From: Plantago major
Taxonomy: Eukaryota; Streptophyta; Magnoliopsida; Lamiales; Plantaginaceae
Direction: 5' to 3'
Assembly: GCA_026545765.1 (NCBI GenBank)
Contig: CM048841.1
Coordinates: 101,637,352-101,701,351, forward strand
Length of the DNA stretch: 64,000 nt
Below are positions 44,943-57,049 of this stretch, in pieces. The notes beneath the pieces are model-generated. The model was not told the origin of the DNA and did no database searches. It saw only the letters and a list, made by a program, of their open reading frames with translations. Position 1 is the stretch's first letter, and the number at the start of each line of letters is the position of its first letter. The position numbers were made by a program, and so were the translations under genes.

Positions 44943-45304
44943 GAAGTTACTGGGCCGGTCGAACCAGGCCCATGGGCCCTCGATCCAACCGTTGCATCGA
45001 TCCACGGGATTGTAATGATTACAAATCAAACCGGCCTAAACCGTTCTAAAAAACGCCTGAATCACGAATTGGGTTCGAATTATTTAAATCGAATCACATT
45101 TCAAATTCAGATGACGGGTCTTTTCGCAAATATGACGGACCATTAAACCCACAGCCAAAAGACCGACTTCAGCAACAAAATACGATTCTAGTTTCATTTC
45201 AGCAATATTCATGAGTACAAAACACTTTTGAGGCCCGAGGCCCATACAACGGGAAAGTAATACAAAATGGACAATACAAATAACGGTGCATACCCCGCCT
45301 CCAT

Positions 45305-45676
45305 TCAACGGCTTCCAGAGGTCGAGCTTTCAGATTTCGAACCGGCAGCTTCAGCCCACGCATGCATCCTCAACTGAATCTGATTTCTCATCTCATCAGC
45401 CAACCTTGTAAACACCACCGGGCGCAAAGCAGGATCACCTTCGGGGTCGAGAATAATAGGATCATCCATGGTCCCGGAACCAGAATAGACCGGCGGATGT
45501 CTCTCCCCACAAGCACAATATACCCAGTGCCGGTACCTAGGATCACCCGGTTCAGCAAAATCATAGTCCTCCACGGCATTCATATTGCCCCAAGACAGTT
45601 CACCCAAGATTAGGCTACCAATGGACCGGCCAGCAATCCTCGCGGATTCCGACATCCTGCGTACAGATCCCGACAT
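45305..45676 (-). CDS. Small antisense gene of the Tat element, unknown function
   Basis: The open frame begins further up (45949), but I start at the ATG at 45676 (MSGSVRRMSESARIAG). A TATA box lies about 55 bases before it, and the upstream residues look like leader translation. The product is 123 residues. The centre has HWVYCACGERHPPVY and TMDDPIILDPEGDPA; the C-terminus is helical, then Ser-rich. CACGERH could bind a metal, but two cysteines and a histidine are not enough to claim it. I do not recognise the family. It is transcribed in the same direction as the larger antisense gene and lies about 700 bases upstream of it. Confidence 0.5.
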   Translation of the reverse strand: MSGSVRRMSESARIAGRSIGSLILGELSWGNMNAVEDYDFAEPGDPRYRHWVYCACGERHPPVYSGSGTMDDPIILDPEGDPALRPVVFTRLADEMRNQIQLRMHAWAEAAGSKSESSTSGSR

Positions 45677-45730
45677 CAGAAAACAAGAAAGGAGGATAAA
45701 AAGTGAGAAAATCGGATTTACCACATCACC

Positions 45731-45741
45731 TATATATAGTG
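45731..45741 (-). promoter_or_regulatory. TATA box of the small antisense gene
   Basis: CTATATATAGG on the minus strand lies about 55-65 bases before the ATG at 45676. A further TATAAATA on the minus strand at about 46278-46285 has no clear gene. Confidence 0.45.
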
Positions 45742-46476
45742 ACATTAAATCACTGCGATCGTACCACGTGTCCTCCATCCAACGGCCCGGAAGATTAAGG
45801 GACACACTAATGATTCGCCTTAAAACGCCAAGATTACAGTTCGGCTTCTCACGACGGACTTCTATCAAAGTTCCACCTTGGCATTTTTTACCAAGTCCGG
45901 AACTTGGGGAGACTGGTATACTGTAACCAAACGAATAATGCCGGTCCAACCTCCTGATCGGACAATCTACGACAAGTTCACCTCTTCCACCACCACCATT
46001 TCCAAAGTAACGAGAACGTAGAAAATGGTGAATAGTGGAAGAGACAGACGAGACGGAGAAGCATAGCCCTCAGATAATTAAAGCGGACGACGGACCAACA
46101 CTCAAGAAGAAAGGCCCGTCAAGCCAAAAGACCTTAGAAAGAAAAACAGCACGGTTCATATAAGTCAGAAGATAAGAAAAAGGATCGACCATCGAAAAAT
46201 TGTCACGGACCATTTTCAGACGGAAGAAAGAAATGAAAGAAACCAAAAAACAGAGCCAGATTTTGAGCTGAGAGAGTATTTATAAAGAGAGAGGTCCAAT
46301 CAAATCTCGCCACATCAGCCTGATGACACCAACCTATTGGGCCTGGGCTTGGGCCGACCTTTGGGCCTCTCATTTGTGATGAATACTACGAGCCCAGAAG
46401 CCGACCATCGGGAAAAACACCAGTCACGACGGACCAGTTCTAAGAATTTCACAACTATCTTTTACTAAGATACTTG

Positions 46477-46493
46477 GAAACTGGGGGGACTTA
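46477..46493 (+). other. Polypurine tract
   Basis: A G-run in AAACTGGGGGGACTTA lies directly before the 3' LTR start TGATATGG, where plus-strand synthesis would be primed. Confidence 0.65.
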
Positions 46494-47324
46494 TGATATG
46501 GACATATAAGTCCGCCACCCGAGAACTCGAGAAACGCTTTTAGCCACGGTCTGAGAAGTCAAGTCCGCCACCCAGAAGGAAAGCCCGACACAAGACAAAC
46601 ATAAGGACCGGCACCAGTAAAGAGTTCTTCCAGAATGGGAAAACTTCATATACAAATCCTAAAGGAAAGTACCCAAAAGGCCTGGCATTAAGGTCTTAAC
46701 GGACTTCGATCTCTACAAAAGGTCCGCTTGCAGGAAGTCCGCCATCACTAACGTGAGATAAACGCGCCACCTACCTCCGAGACCACGTGGCACGTTATCA
46801 CCAAGCCGACAAGATCCCGGGAATTCAGACAGCCTGTCCCCCAAGCTTCCTCTATAAATATCCCGCATTTACTACTCATTAAGGTACGCAACTACCACTC
46901 AAAAATCTACTCTCTAACTTTCGGGTCCGAGATAACTCGATCAGCCCGTCATACAAGTTGAGTCTTAGTCCCGGACTGCCCAAGGCAGGCCGGCCCAAAA
47001 GGGTCTAACCCCTTCCTTTTGTACCCAGGAGAAGTCCGGATCGAACTTCGCTGGCCCTTACCAGGAGACGGACCATCATAGGATTGAACCGAGAAGTGCC
47101 TTATCTGGGTTCATAACACCCCTAATCAAGCTGGAGCCGGACTCTAGATCCAGCTCAAGGACCCAGGTTGCTCTTGCCGGACCCCAATCTTGCCGGACCA
47201 AACTACTGAGCTCTTGCCGGACCCTCGAACTAAAACAATCCCAACCACGCGAACTGACCATTGGACTTTACTGAACTACACTCTTGACCCTGGAATTTGA
47301 CTTAACCGGATTTACCCCACATCA
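46494..47324 (+). repeat. 3' LTR of the Tat element
   Basis: This LTR is 831 bases, uninterrupted, from TGATATGG to CCCCACATCA, followed by the target repeat ATAGT. A TATA box (TATAAATA) is at 46853-46860. It differs from the 5' LTR by a 25-base insertion near 47190 and scattered changes. Confidence 0.92.
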
Positions 47325-47329
47325 ATAGT

Positions 47330-47460
47330 AAAACACAAAAAAAGAAACTATCTACACACCAAATGAAATACTAACTATTAAAAAAAAAAAGAAAAGAAAC
47401 TATCTACACACCAAATGAAATACTAACTATTACAAAAAAAAAAAAAAAAAAGAAACTATC
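47330..47460. repeat. Short A-rich tandem repeat
   Basis: About two and a half copies of a unit near 60 bases contain GAAACTATCTACACACC and CTAACTATTA, separated by A-runs. Confidence 0.75.
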
Positions 47461-48334
47461 TACCTCGCAACAAAGCGTGTTGACGGTTGAAAGTGGCGAG
47501 GGAGAGTTACATGTCTAGCAAACTCTTCACCTTGACGTGACACTTTCATTTATAAAATTAAATTAAAAATAAAATGGACATCTATCTATGGTGGTTATAA
47601 TTTTAATCATTATTTTATATTTTGTTTTTCATTTGAAAATGAAAGTTTTACACAGGCTTTTATATATCGCTTTCCTTTTCTTTTCCTTATTCAAAACCGC
47701 CTTTAATTTTCTTCATTTCAAATTTCTAAAACAATTAGCCATATCATTTTATTTTAATGTTTAATATGTAATCTGACATAATAATTTAGAAATATACAAT
47801 TTATTTTTAGTATATTAAATTGTATACATAGCTTTTATTAAATCACATGTATTTTTATCTGCACTCTATAAAATATTTTGAACATATATTTGGATTCTCC
47901 ACGACAAAACAAATTCATAGACACCAATCTTATATATTATTATTAATTAAATAAATTATTTATATATTAAAATAAAAAATTAATTTGTTAAATGAGATCC
48001 ATTGATTGTGTGAATTTTAAATTTGCAAAATAAGCCATGTAGATATATGAATTTATCTACAAAAATCTTAACAAGTCGTTTGGTTGGGAAATGGTATTTG
48101 TTATTCACAAATGTATGGTATTTGGGCCCGATATAAAAATCATGATAATTGAAGTGGTGTTTGGATATAAATACCATGTTTGATAGTATTTTAAGATATG
48201 GTATTTAGAATTAAAATACCATATTTAGTGTACAATATCATTTTTTTGAATTTTCAATATTATAATAATGTCCTCACGATTTGTCTGTGCACGAGTTATT
48301 CTATTAACTAAATTCTATATGAATAAACTATTAA
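47461..48334. other. Dispersed AT-rich repeat copies, no gene
   Basis: 47467-47528 repeats the 11771-11880 segment. 47812-48075 is one of the better copies of the dispersed repeat also at 11900-12160 and 50840-51100, sharing TATTTTGAACATATATTTGG and AATTCATAGACACCAAT. 48075-48240 resembles a MITE with GTCGTTTGGTTGG. Confidence 0.65.
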
Positions 48335-49175
48335 TACAATTATAAACTCACCATAGCCTTTCCAGAAATCTGAAACAGATACACCAAAATCACAAATTCG
48401 TATATCGACGAACATAAATCATAATCTTCACATCACATACTATTAAAAACTTTAACCCAAACAACTTGCATACAACATAAATTATAATGATACACATAAA
48501 CGTGAATAAAACCTAGGAAAACTTGCAAGCATAGCATATTATATCATAAACAACAACCAATTATTCGTGGATGAAATGTTAGGGGAACTTGTATACAACA
48601 TAACTAATAATTATAACAATCAACTTATAAACGTGAATGCAAGTCCTATGGGAACTTGCCTGAAAACTAAATTGTGTGAATCATTATGCAAATCACGAAC
48701 AAAAAATCACAAAGATGCAGCCCCCTTGCCTCTGAACAAAACGAACAGAAGAAAAAGGATGAAGCCTTCTAAAATTCTGGAGGAGTACGCTAACTAAAGA
48801 AGAGAGGCGATGCTGATGCTGAGGTCTGAGAAACAGACGTGAGTCTATTGAACATGAGGGCTTTTGGTTGTTTTGTAACTCCTGTGGATTAATATTGGGA
48901 TTAAAGACAATTATGGACATTAAATCTTGGTGTAATAAAGAGTTTGAGCTGGAAGTGAAGGGTTTTAGGGATTGGGCCAAAGATCCACGCTATCTCTACA
49001 AACTACTCTTCAACGCTCGGTTCGTTTTAAAACGTTTAAATTCGAAAAACAAATTTTTAGGCTGTTACATACTATGTATTTAATTCGAATTGCATTAAAA
49101 TTTTGTCACAAACAATCTAGTCATATTAATATCACTTGCATTAAAATTTAGTCAAAGACTTATGAAATCTTAGCA
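48335..49175. repeat. Duplicated segment, copy 2 (copy 1 at 23119-23964)
   Basis: It is nearly identical to copy 1 and includes the TGTAACAG LTR end (minus strand from about 49067), here directly followed by TACTA. The left part of the LTR is missing. Confidence 0.9.
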
Positions 49176-51670
49176 TCACCCGTCGCAGTACATTTTGCAC
49201 CACGACGGTGACAACGACCACTACCCGTTGGAAAATAATCTTAGCCCCATGAGCTCGGGACAAGTGTGACAGAGTAACAACTATGTTTTTTTTTATGTGG
49301 TCATTAGTGTTTATAGTTGCGGCCCTAACGGATGCTATTTAATGTCAAAAAATATTTTACTTTCATTATTTGGGCACATGCTAATTTACCCTATCAGAGT
49401 CGGGTTGGCGGGGTTACCGATCGGGCTCATTTGTGCGATCGGGTTCGTTTGTGGCGTTGTAATTAAATTAGATCGGGTTCGTTTGTGGCGTATGTAGATT
49501 TGACCTCTAGCGAGTATGAAGCACAAATCCTTTTTACTATTATAATTAACCAAAAACATTTAATTATCAGGTATTGAAAAATTCGTTTTAAGTTGAGATT
49601 TGAGCGAAACTATATAGAGTTATTTGCTGCAAGTTTTGGTTCAATTTGTTCTAGCTTCTTCTAATTTAAGGGCATATATAATATACTACTTCTCCATGGT
49701 TTTGGTGATTTTTCAAAATTGTAGATTTTTTGTACATTATAATATGGATTCAAAAAACAAAAAATTCACTGTAATTTTCTTACTCTGTGCTCTGTATCAT
49801 TTGTGAATTTGAAATACATCGTACTCCTAATTGTTTCAAACAAGAGAGGTAAAAGTTACAAAACATTATTGCAATATATGATACTGCTGATTGTACTAAA
49901 ATTAAGGACTTTGTTCTCATAGTTTGTTTGTTTACTTAATGATACAAACAGGTGTCGTTCTCGGTTTCTAAATGGATCAATGTTCTGATTATTCAGTGAA
50001 AGAGTTCGCAGGTAATGAATAATTATAACAATGCGATAGTAAATGAATAAATAAACAAGCTGATATTTGTTAATGATATTTTTTTTTACATATTTAACAT
50101 ATTGTAAGATCGTTTAAAAGTTGAAATGAATAAAATTGTATTTTTTAAACTCGTTTTATAATTTATTGAGCAAGAATATGTTACAACAAACCGCTGAGAA
50201 TTTAAAAGTAAATGGAAATGCAACAAACACACAACACACAAATGCATTAAACAAACAAACATACACTACACGATTGGTCAAGAGATCTAGTGTTTTAAGT
50301 TTAATTAAGAAATGGTATTTTGGATCGAAGAGAGAGTTTAATTAAGAGAAAAAGAGGAGCTAGAAATTTGAAAAGGTAGAAAGAATAAGAAAGAGGAAGA
50401 AATTTACCGGAGAAGAAGAAGAGAAGATGGAGGAAGAAGTATGTTGGAGAAGATGGAGGAAGAAGAAGATGGAAGAAGTATGTGGACTGTTGGAGAAGAT
50501 GAAGGGAGAAGAAGATGATTTTTTTTTTTAATTTAAAATTCCATAAGGCCATGTTTGGTTGTTTCAAATGAAACAACCAAATTAAGCCTAATCTGATTTG
50601 ACTAAAGCTGTAATTGTTCATAAGTAATGCGAATATGAGTAAACGCTTCTAAGTGGGTATCCCTATGTAATTATCCCTTTAAAATAAGGCCATATTTGGA
50701 TGGTAAGCTTTGAAAATAGAAAATGGACCAATCTGTAATTGTTGAAATGTTAAGGCCCCCGATATTATTATGGTGTTTATCAGGGGGGCAGGTGTAATTT
50801 TCCCAACTACAAATAAAATAATAATTTACAAGTACACTTAGTATTGTATACATAGTTTTTATTAAATCACATATAATTTTATCTGCAAAACTTTAAAAAA
50901 TATTTTGAACATATATTTGGATTCACCGCGACAAGACAAATTCATAGACACCAATCTTATATATTATTATTAATTAAATAAATTATTTATACATTAAAAT
51001 AAAAAAATTGTTAAATGAGATCTATTAATTGTGTAAATTTTAAATTTGCAAAATAATCCATGTAAACATTTATATGAACTTATCTAAAAAAATCTTAAAT
51101 ATATTTAAACATATATTATATTCACCATGACAAGACGAATCCATAGACAATAATTTTAATATTATTATTAATTAAATAAATTATTGTATTCACCAGAATA
51201 AAATATAAATTATTAAATTATATAAAACATTTATGGGTATACATACTTGATCATTTTCGAATATACTATTATATCAAGTCATATTACTTGATATAATAAT
51301 CATAAGTATTTTGTCAAATCATAAAACATTATATATATACTATAACAATATAAAATAGAATCAAAAGTGATAAAAAAAACCCCCTTACCTCAGACGGCCT
51401 AACTACTCGATTGATCGGAAACCACCAACAAATATAGACCGGGTATACTCAATACCTAAATTTGAAGATGAACAAAATTTACTAATCTAACTGAACTCAA
51501 AACTAAAACAGAACTACCCCAATACCCGGGTTTGGTATATGCTGGGGGTGAGAGCATTGCTCTCACTTGATTCAGATGACGCCACGTGGTTCTGCAACTC
51601 CAACTTTAGTTTCTCCCCCAAAGTAGTTGGTATAATTGCAAGTTAAGTCATTTACTAGTTACTATTATAT
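49176..51670. other. Non-coding region with repeats
   Basis: A GAAGAAGATGGAGGAAGAAG purine repeat lies at about 50390-50520. A copy of the dispersed AT-rich repeat is at 50840-51100, with a partial second copy to about 51190. No convincing gene is present; the open frames are short and have no family features. Confidence 0.6.
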
Positions 51671-51671
51671 T

Positions 51672-51948
51672 ACACTCCCTCCGTACCAAAGAAATATTTT
51701 CATTTTAATATTCTGCGGTTAACTGTTTTCGACTTTAATCGTAAATTACTCTTAAAATATAATACTAATAAATAATTTAATAAAATTATATAATGAAAAT
51801 TTAATTATTAACTTTTAATTATATGATTTTATTAAATTATTTACTATTATAGTTTAAGAGTAATTCGCGGTCAAAGTCGAAGATATTTGACCGGTTAAAG
51901 TCAAAATGGAAATAGTTCTTTGGAACGAAGGGAGTACTATATATAAGG
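51672..51948. mobile_element. Stowaway-like MITE (Tc1/Mariner type)
   Basis: The left end CTCCCTCCGTACC and the right end GGAACGAAGGGAG are the canonical Stowaway termini, with TA next to both. The AT-rich interior is largely self-complementary. Length is about 275. A lone similar terminus (TACTTCCTCCGTCC) lies at about 52026. Confidence 0.75.
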
Positions 51949-53030
51949 TCACGTCTTCTTTTTTTTTGTTGGTATAAAGGAAGGAAAGGATAACATTATG
52001 AATTACAACACAAGCCACTTATTTTACTTCCTCCGTCCGACATAACTTTATATATTTGTCATTTTTAACTACCCTACAAACTTCACACTTATAAAAAATA
52101 GAGTTATTATACACAAACAAATATTTAAAAATCTTACATTTACACACAAATCATAGACTTAAAATTTTACACTCAACAAATTTACAAATAAAGAAGAGCC
52201 AGCCAATTGATTGATTATACACAATTAGGTTTTTAATACAAGATGAGCGCCTTATCCCCTAGTGATCGTCCTATGAATATTAAAATTAGAAAAATACAAG
52301 TATTAATCAAAATAACCAAATATACCGTTCTAAAATTTAAAAATTTATCTATTTTTTCTAATTTTAGTATATTAAAGTTTAATAGAAATAAACGTTTTAA
52401 TTTGTGATTAGGCATTTATTGCCAGGCAAGACAGAAGCATGCATAACCTTAGAAAAATCCAACAAAGTATTTATTTGTTGGTGATATATAAGTTAAAGGA
52501 GAATATGTTTTGCAATTTGAACTTTTTAGGTTAATCATATTCAATTTTATGAGTTGATCAAAAACTATAGAGTGATTAAATAAAATAAATAAACCATATA
52601 ATGAAAATTAAATAATATTCAAAAACATAATTTAATTAAATATTTAACCATTACCAACCATTACCGTTTAACGGTAATTCGTGTGAAAATTAGAAATGGT
52701 TGATCGAAAAAATTCAAAATTGTAAATCATTTAGTAGTATAGATAGAGTACTTTTTTCAATATCAATAACTTTATTAATATAATATATCACCACATATCA
52801 TTTTTTTTCATTCATTTAAACTTCGTGCAATTTATTTATTTTCGTCAATGTTGAAAATGATACTAGTAACTATATATGAAGTCAAATGGTTGAATCTAAA
52901 AATGAAACGGAATTAAATTGTAGCAATGCCTCTGACTCCTAGCATATAGTTTAGACTTTAGAGTCAACCAATATCAAACTGAGAGTGACATACATTTTCC
53001 CATCTCAGACCGAATCATCAAGGTCCCACA
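51949..53030. other. Non-coding AT-rich region
   Basis: No gene seen. The stretch near 52940-52970 shares GACTTTAGAGTCAACCAAT with 26725-26745. Confidence 0.5.
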
Positions 53031-53040
53031 GAGCAAGATC

Positions 53041-53430
53041 AAATGCATCTTCTGTATGCCAAATGGTTCGGCTCCTAGATGTCAAACCTCAAGGGCTCAC
53101 GTTTCCTCGTATGTTTCGATGCTATTGAAAATCTTACTTTTGATTGTGATTGAAGTTTTTGTTATTTTCTTATTGGTTGCTAATTTTTATTTTTTTGGGG
53201 TTATAATGTATACTGGTTGATTAGTTGAGGTGGGAAAGGAAGCATCCTGCCAGCTTCTATTGTCAAATAACACTCCACTTACCGTTGCATTTAAGGTGTG
53301 TTTGTGAGCAGCTTTGATGAGTTATCTGTGCATACTGAACAGTGATTACATTCGTGTTTTTTTGCATCGTAATCAATCTGTTTTCCTTATTCAGGTCATG
53401 ACAACAGATCCTAAGAAGTATATATTTAAT
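53041..53430 (+). pseudogene. VAP27-like MSP-domain gene fragment with introns
   Basis: Three exon-like pieces join in frame: about 53041-53108 (ending LLDVKPQGLTFP), 53225-53295 (LEVGKEASCQLLL and SNNTPLTVAFK) and 53395 to about 53430 (VMTTDPKKYIFN). The introns start GTATGT and GTGTGT and end ATTAG and TTCAG. The protein matches the first half of the major-sperm-protein domain of VAP proteins, ER-membrane tethers. In these the order is LKF, then a basic/Cys stretch, then NNT, VAFK, TT and PKKY. Nothing before or after extends the gene, so this is a captured or left-over fragment. Exon phases are preserved, so the copy came from genomic DNA, not mRNA. Confidence 0.6.
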
Positions 53431-53590
53431 GTAATTTACATCGCTAATTTAATAACATTATCAAAATTATCAGAAGTTGAAAGAAATAATCGTTGAGCAT
53501 TTTAATTTAGTAATGAAAAAAATCAGTATTTGATGTGTACTACATGTATGTATTTTAAAGAAACGCAGATACATTAACCCTTATGCTAGT

Positions 53591-54812
53591 TGCAAAATGA
53601 CAAATGAATGTTAAAAATATCAAGTGATTGATGCTTTACTTGGTAAAGAATTTATATCCTTGAAAAATGTTAAAATATATTCATGTTTGTTTATTAATTA
53701 ATAGTATAAAACAAGAATTCTAACACAATTAACTTGTATCAAAGTGGTAAGTAACTAAGCTACTTTACTACCACTTCCATTTTATTCGATATTTATCGAA
53801 TGAAACTCAAACCGGTTCTCACCCGGTTGGCGGTCTACTGATATATATTGATATAATCATAGGAGGACAAAATGAGCATGGAATTAATTAAATTAAAACA
53901 TATTTGCAGTCAGAATTTAAAATAAGAGATCTTGGGAAGTTGAAGTACTTTCTAGGAATTGAAATTGCCAGAAATACAAGGGGGGTCCATATATCACAAA
54001 GAAAATATACTTTTGAGATTATTGAAGTTGCAGGATTACTTGTTTATAAATCAGTAGTGACTCCTATAGAGCAAAATCTAAAACTACTACCAGATAGCTC
54101 AGAGAGACTAAGTAATCCCACTTTCTATAGAAAATTGATTGGCAAACTCATTTATTTAACCATTACAAGACCAGATCTGAACTTTGCAGTAGGAATATTA
54201 AGCCAGTTCATGGAGAAACCATGCAAAGACCACATGCATGAATGCATTACTAAGAGTGATTAAATATGTCAAAGGAAATATTGGTCTGGGAATTTTTATG
54301 TCTGCAGATGAGGATCAAAGATTAGTGTCATATTGTGATTCTGATTATGCTGCTTGTCCAATAACAAGGAAATCAACTACAGGGTATTGTGTGTTTATGG
54401 GAAACTCCTTAATCAGCTGGAGGTCAAATAAACAACAGAAAGTTAGTAGATCATCTGCAGAAGCAGAATATAGAGCAATGGCTTTCACAAGTTGTGAAAT
54501 TATCTGGCGTAGATCATTACTGTCTGATTTTGGAATCAAGATAAGCTATCCTATTACCTTGTTCTGTGACAATCAATTAATCTACAATCTTTCTTACCAG
54601 AAATCCAGTTCTTCATGAAAGAACAAAACACATAGAGGTAGATTGCCATTTCATAAGAGAAGAGGTCAATGAAGGCATAATCAAAGTGGAATATGTATCT
54701 ACCAAGAATCAATTAGCCAATTTTCTAACTAAGGCAATACCTTCTACGAATTTACAGGAAATCTTAAGCAAGATTAATGTAAAGAACATTTACCTTCCTC
54801 TTTGAGGGGGAA
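53591..54812 (+). pseudogene. Ty1/Copia fragment: end of RT, RNase H and 3' end
   Basis: From 53904 the frame shows the last part of Copia RT (LGKLKYFLGIEIAR, then YRKLIGKLIYLTITRPDL and FAVGILSQFM). After a frameshift near 54240 the RNase H continues (VKGNIGLGIFMS, CDSDYAACPITRKSTTGY, SRSSAEAEYRAMA and LFCDNQ). A further shift near 54600 leads to ERTKHIEVDCHFIRE and the tail LANFLTKAIP. TTTGAGGGGGAATATTGG at 54805-54820 looks like the polypurine tract and LTR start. The upstream half of the element is missing; 53591-54090 is duplicated at 24171-24672. Confidence 0.88.
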
Positions 54813-54819
54813 TATTGGA

Positions 54820-55204
54820 AAGAAAAGATTTTTAGAGGGGCCATTTCTGTAAAAAGAAAAAGATTAAACTGCAAAGAGAAAGGTATGGGGACTGAAAGTG
54901 TGAAGAAACAAAGGCTACGGGGAAATGAGAAAGGAGGAAAATAGCGGAGCCAATCAAATTAAAACACACAAGGCGAATTGAGCGGACGAACTAAAGCAAA
55001 GGACGTTGAAGCATAAGAAGCCGTTGGGAACACGCCGAAACTGCCACACACTAGATCACTAACCATCGTCATCTTCTCGCAGCACCAGACATCGATCCCC
55101 TCATATAATCTGGGGATGAAGGTCATGTAATCTGGAAAAACAAGGGAAAAAAATGGATGCCTCTGACAATGAAGGATTTTTTCTCGCAGCACCTGACATC
55201 GATC
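54820..55204. other. Probable LTR remnant and repeats
   Basis: The sequence after the Copia tract should be its 3' LTR, but no partner is in the window. TCGCAGCACC-GACATCGATCC occurs at about 55077 and again at about 55184. The minus-strand frame at 54959-55207 has no recognisable features. Confidence 0.4.
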
Positions 55205-55444
55205 CACTACAATAGATTTTATCTAATACTACTCTTTATAAGAGTTGTAAAAATGAACTAAAAAAGGCCTTAAAATTAACTAAAAGAAGGTAAAAGAAAA
55301 TACGACTTCTAATTTTGAGTCGTAATTTTAAAATTATGACTCTTAATTTGTACTTCAACGGACAATACGGCAGATCCCTTTTAGGAGCCCTCTTAATAAT
55401 ACGGCTCTTTTTAAGGGTTAGATTAGATTAAATATCTTGTAGTG
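55205..55444. mobile_element. CACTA-type MITE, 240 bp
   Basis: It begins CACTACAA and ends TTGTAGTG, with inner inverted matches (ATCTAATACTA against the complement of TTAGATTAGAT). The flanks are ATC and ATA, so the 3-bp target duplication is imperfect. No coding potential. Confidence 0.65.
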
Positions 55445-56690
55445 ATATCCAACACTGTTACGTAAATTTTTGTAATTTATATTTGATGTTAACTTACACT
55501 TGAGTGGTCTAAGATTCGTATAATCATGTGCAAACATGTTTCGCTTACATGGATGAGGGTTCTTCTATTGTAATTAATTTAACAACCATCTTGACATTGC
55601 TTTGCATATTTTTCGAATTATTTAATAGATATGACGATAAATTGAGCATTGCAGGATGTTGTTTGTAAATTTTGTGATTTGTTTTGAAAAGTTATTTGAT
55701 TTCATTCCACAACAGTACATGTTATGAAGTCATATAAAAAAATGGGTAAGTAGGCCTAGGTTTCGTATTCTCATGTTTCAACCCAGGTTCCTTCAGAAAA
55801 TTTACGCCTATTTCATATATAATATTATCTAATTAACTAATTAATTTACTAAACACTTTTATAAAAATCAATTAACTTATCAACTAACTAATCAACTATT
55901 TAAACTACCAACTGACTTATGAAATATCAATTAGAGTATGAGCTAATTGTGAATAATTATCATACAAATTTAGGAAAATTAATTCTTTTAGTACTAAACT
56001 TGCTAAACTAAATTACATAATGAGTATTGACCATATAAATTTTTAATATAATTTTAATAAATATTTTACTACTATAAATTATAAGTAAAAATATAATGTT
56101 TAAACAATATAAAACATGAAATGTTTTATGCAATTGTCAACAAGCTACAATTCCCACAAGCTCCTTCCTAGCTGCTAAATTTTTAAACACTAAAAACGTT
56201 TTATGTAAATCTCTACATGAACATTAAGGGTGTAATGGGAATTGCATTAAAATTTAGTCTCAGCTCAATTAAATGCAACTATCAAACACAAGTCAATATT
56301 GGGCTTCCTCCTCAAGGCTTACAAACCAAACACTCAATTTTCTACTTCAACTCCATTCTAAATACCCATTCTTTAGAAATAAAATAGTGTTGTAGACTCA
56401 TTCCATAGAATGAGTTCAAAACGATACCAAACGGAACGTTAGGATCAGCTACAAGGAACAAGACAAAGAGAGAGCTGATGGCTTGAGAATACGGATTGGC
56501 AGGTCAAATGATATTTAGGTTTTCTCGGGAAGTTTTGCTGAAGGAAAATTTAATAGATAACCACCACTTCCCACTACTTTAAAAAAAAGAAAAAGAAAAA
56601 GTAAATAACAAATAAATAGTAGGACAAAATAAAATTCTCGGGTTTTACATGTTTTAGAAATGCAGGTATTGCAATGGTAATGCAAGTGAC
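55445..56690. other. Non-coding AT-rich region
   Basis: 55525-55585 repeats part of 10070-10130. No gene or structured element is visible. Confidence 0.55.
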
Positions 56691-56691
56691 A

Positions 56692-56836
56692 ATGAGGTCT
56701 AGCTCAATTGGTTAGGCTAAGGTGTCATAACCCCAGAGGTTATGGGGTTATGGGTTCGATTCCCGTCGAGAGTGGGATTGTGTTCTAGTGTATGCTAGCT
56801 TGTGATAGATTGAGTGAAAATTTTGTAATCTATCTA
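56692..56836 (+). mobile_element. tRNA-derived SINE (second family)
   Basis: From 56694 the head has box A (TAGCTCAATTGGTTA) and box B (GGGTTCGATTCCC) about 50 bases apart. CAT sits at the anticodon position, so a Met-type tRNA ancestor is possible. A tail of about 60 bases ends with TTTTGTAATC. No acceptor stem closes, so it is not a functional tRNA. I could not fix its target duplication. Confidence 0.65.
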
Positions 56837-56870
56837 TCTATATATTAAAAGAAAAACCAAGCCTTCTCAT
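56837..56870 (+). other. Helitron-like 5' terminus
   Basis: TCTATATATTAAAAG after an A fits plant Helitron 5' ends, which begin TC and often TCTATATAWTAAAAG. The exact first base is uncertain because of the TATC repeat. A second similar terminus is at 58854. Confidence 0.45.
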
Positions 56871-57049
56871 TCAATACACATCATCAATTATGTGGAATTG
56901 ATGAGCGTTCCTACTGGCTAATAAATGTCTATGTGGCAGGCTGGTTATGTTTTCATTGTCTAAAATTTAATGTTATTATTTCCCCATCTTCAATCAATCG
57001 CCTCTCCCAGATCATCTCCCAAGCCATCTCCGCTGACAACGCCATGCCG

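Larger units (their letters stand above)
29085..47324 (+). mobile_element. Tat-lineage Ty3/Gypsy LTR retrotransposon, complete, with nested hAT element
   Basis: Both LTRs start TGATATGG and end CCCCACATCA. The element is flanked by the identical 5-bp repeat ATAGT (29080-29084 and 47325-47329). The order is 5' LTR (29085-29267 plus 33104-33710), TGGCGCCGTC primer site, gag, protease, RT, RNase H, a second RNase H, integrase, a tandem array, antisense genes, polypurine tract (about 46477-46493) and 3' LTR. The extra RNase H after the ordinary one, the tandem array and the antisense frames after pol are features described for the Tat/Retand/Ogre group. Without the 3.8-kb insertion it is about 14.4 kb. 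Confidence 0.92.

Noticed and set aside
45084..45308. Minus-strand frame of 74 residues after the small antisense gene
   Set aside because: It overlaps the stop of that gene, has no promoter and looks like 3'-UTR.
54959..55207. 82-residue minus-strand frame
   Set aside because: It ends in repeated sequence beside a CACTA MITE and has no recognisable features.
56694..56777. A Met-type tRNA gene
   Set aside because: The ends do not pair and the sequence continues into a SINE-like tail.
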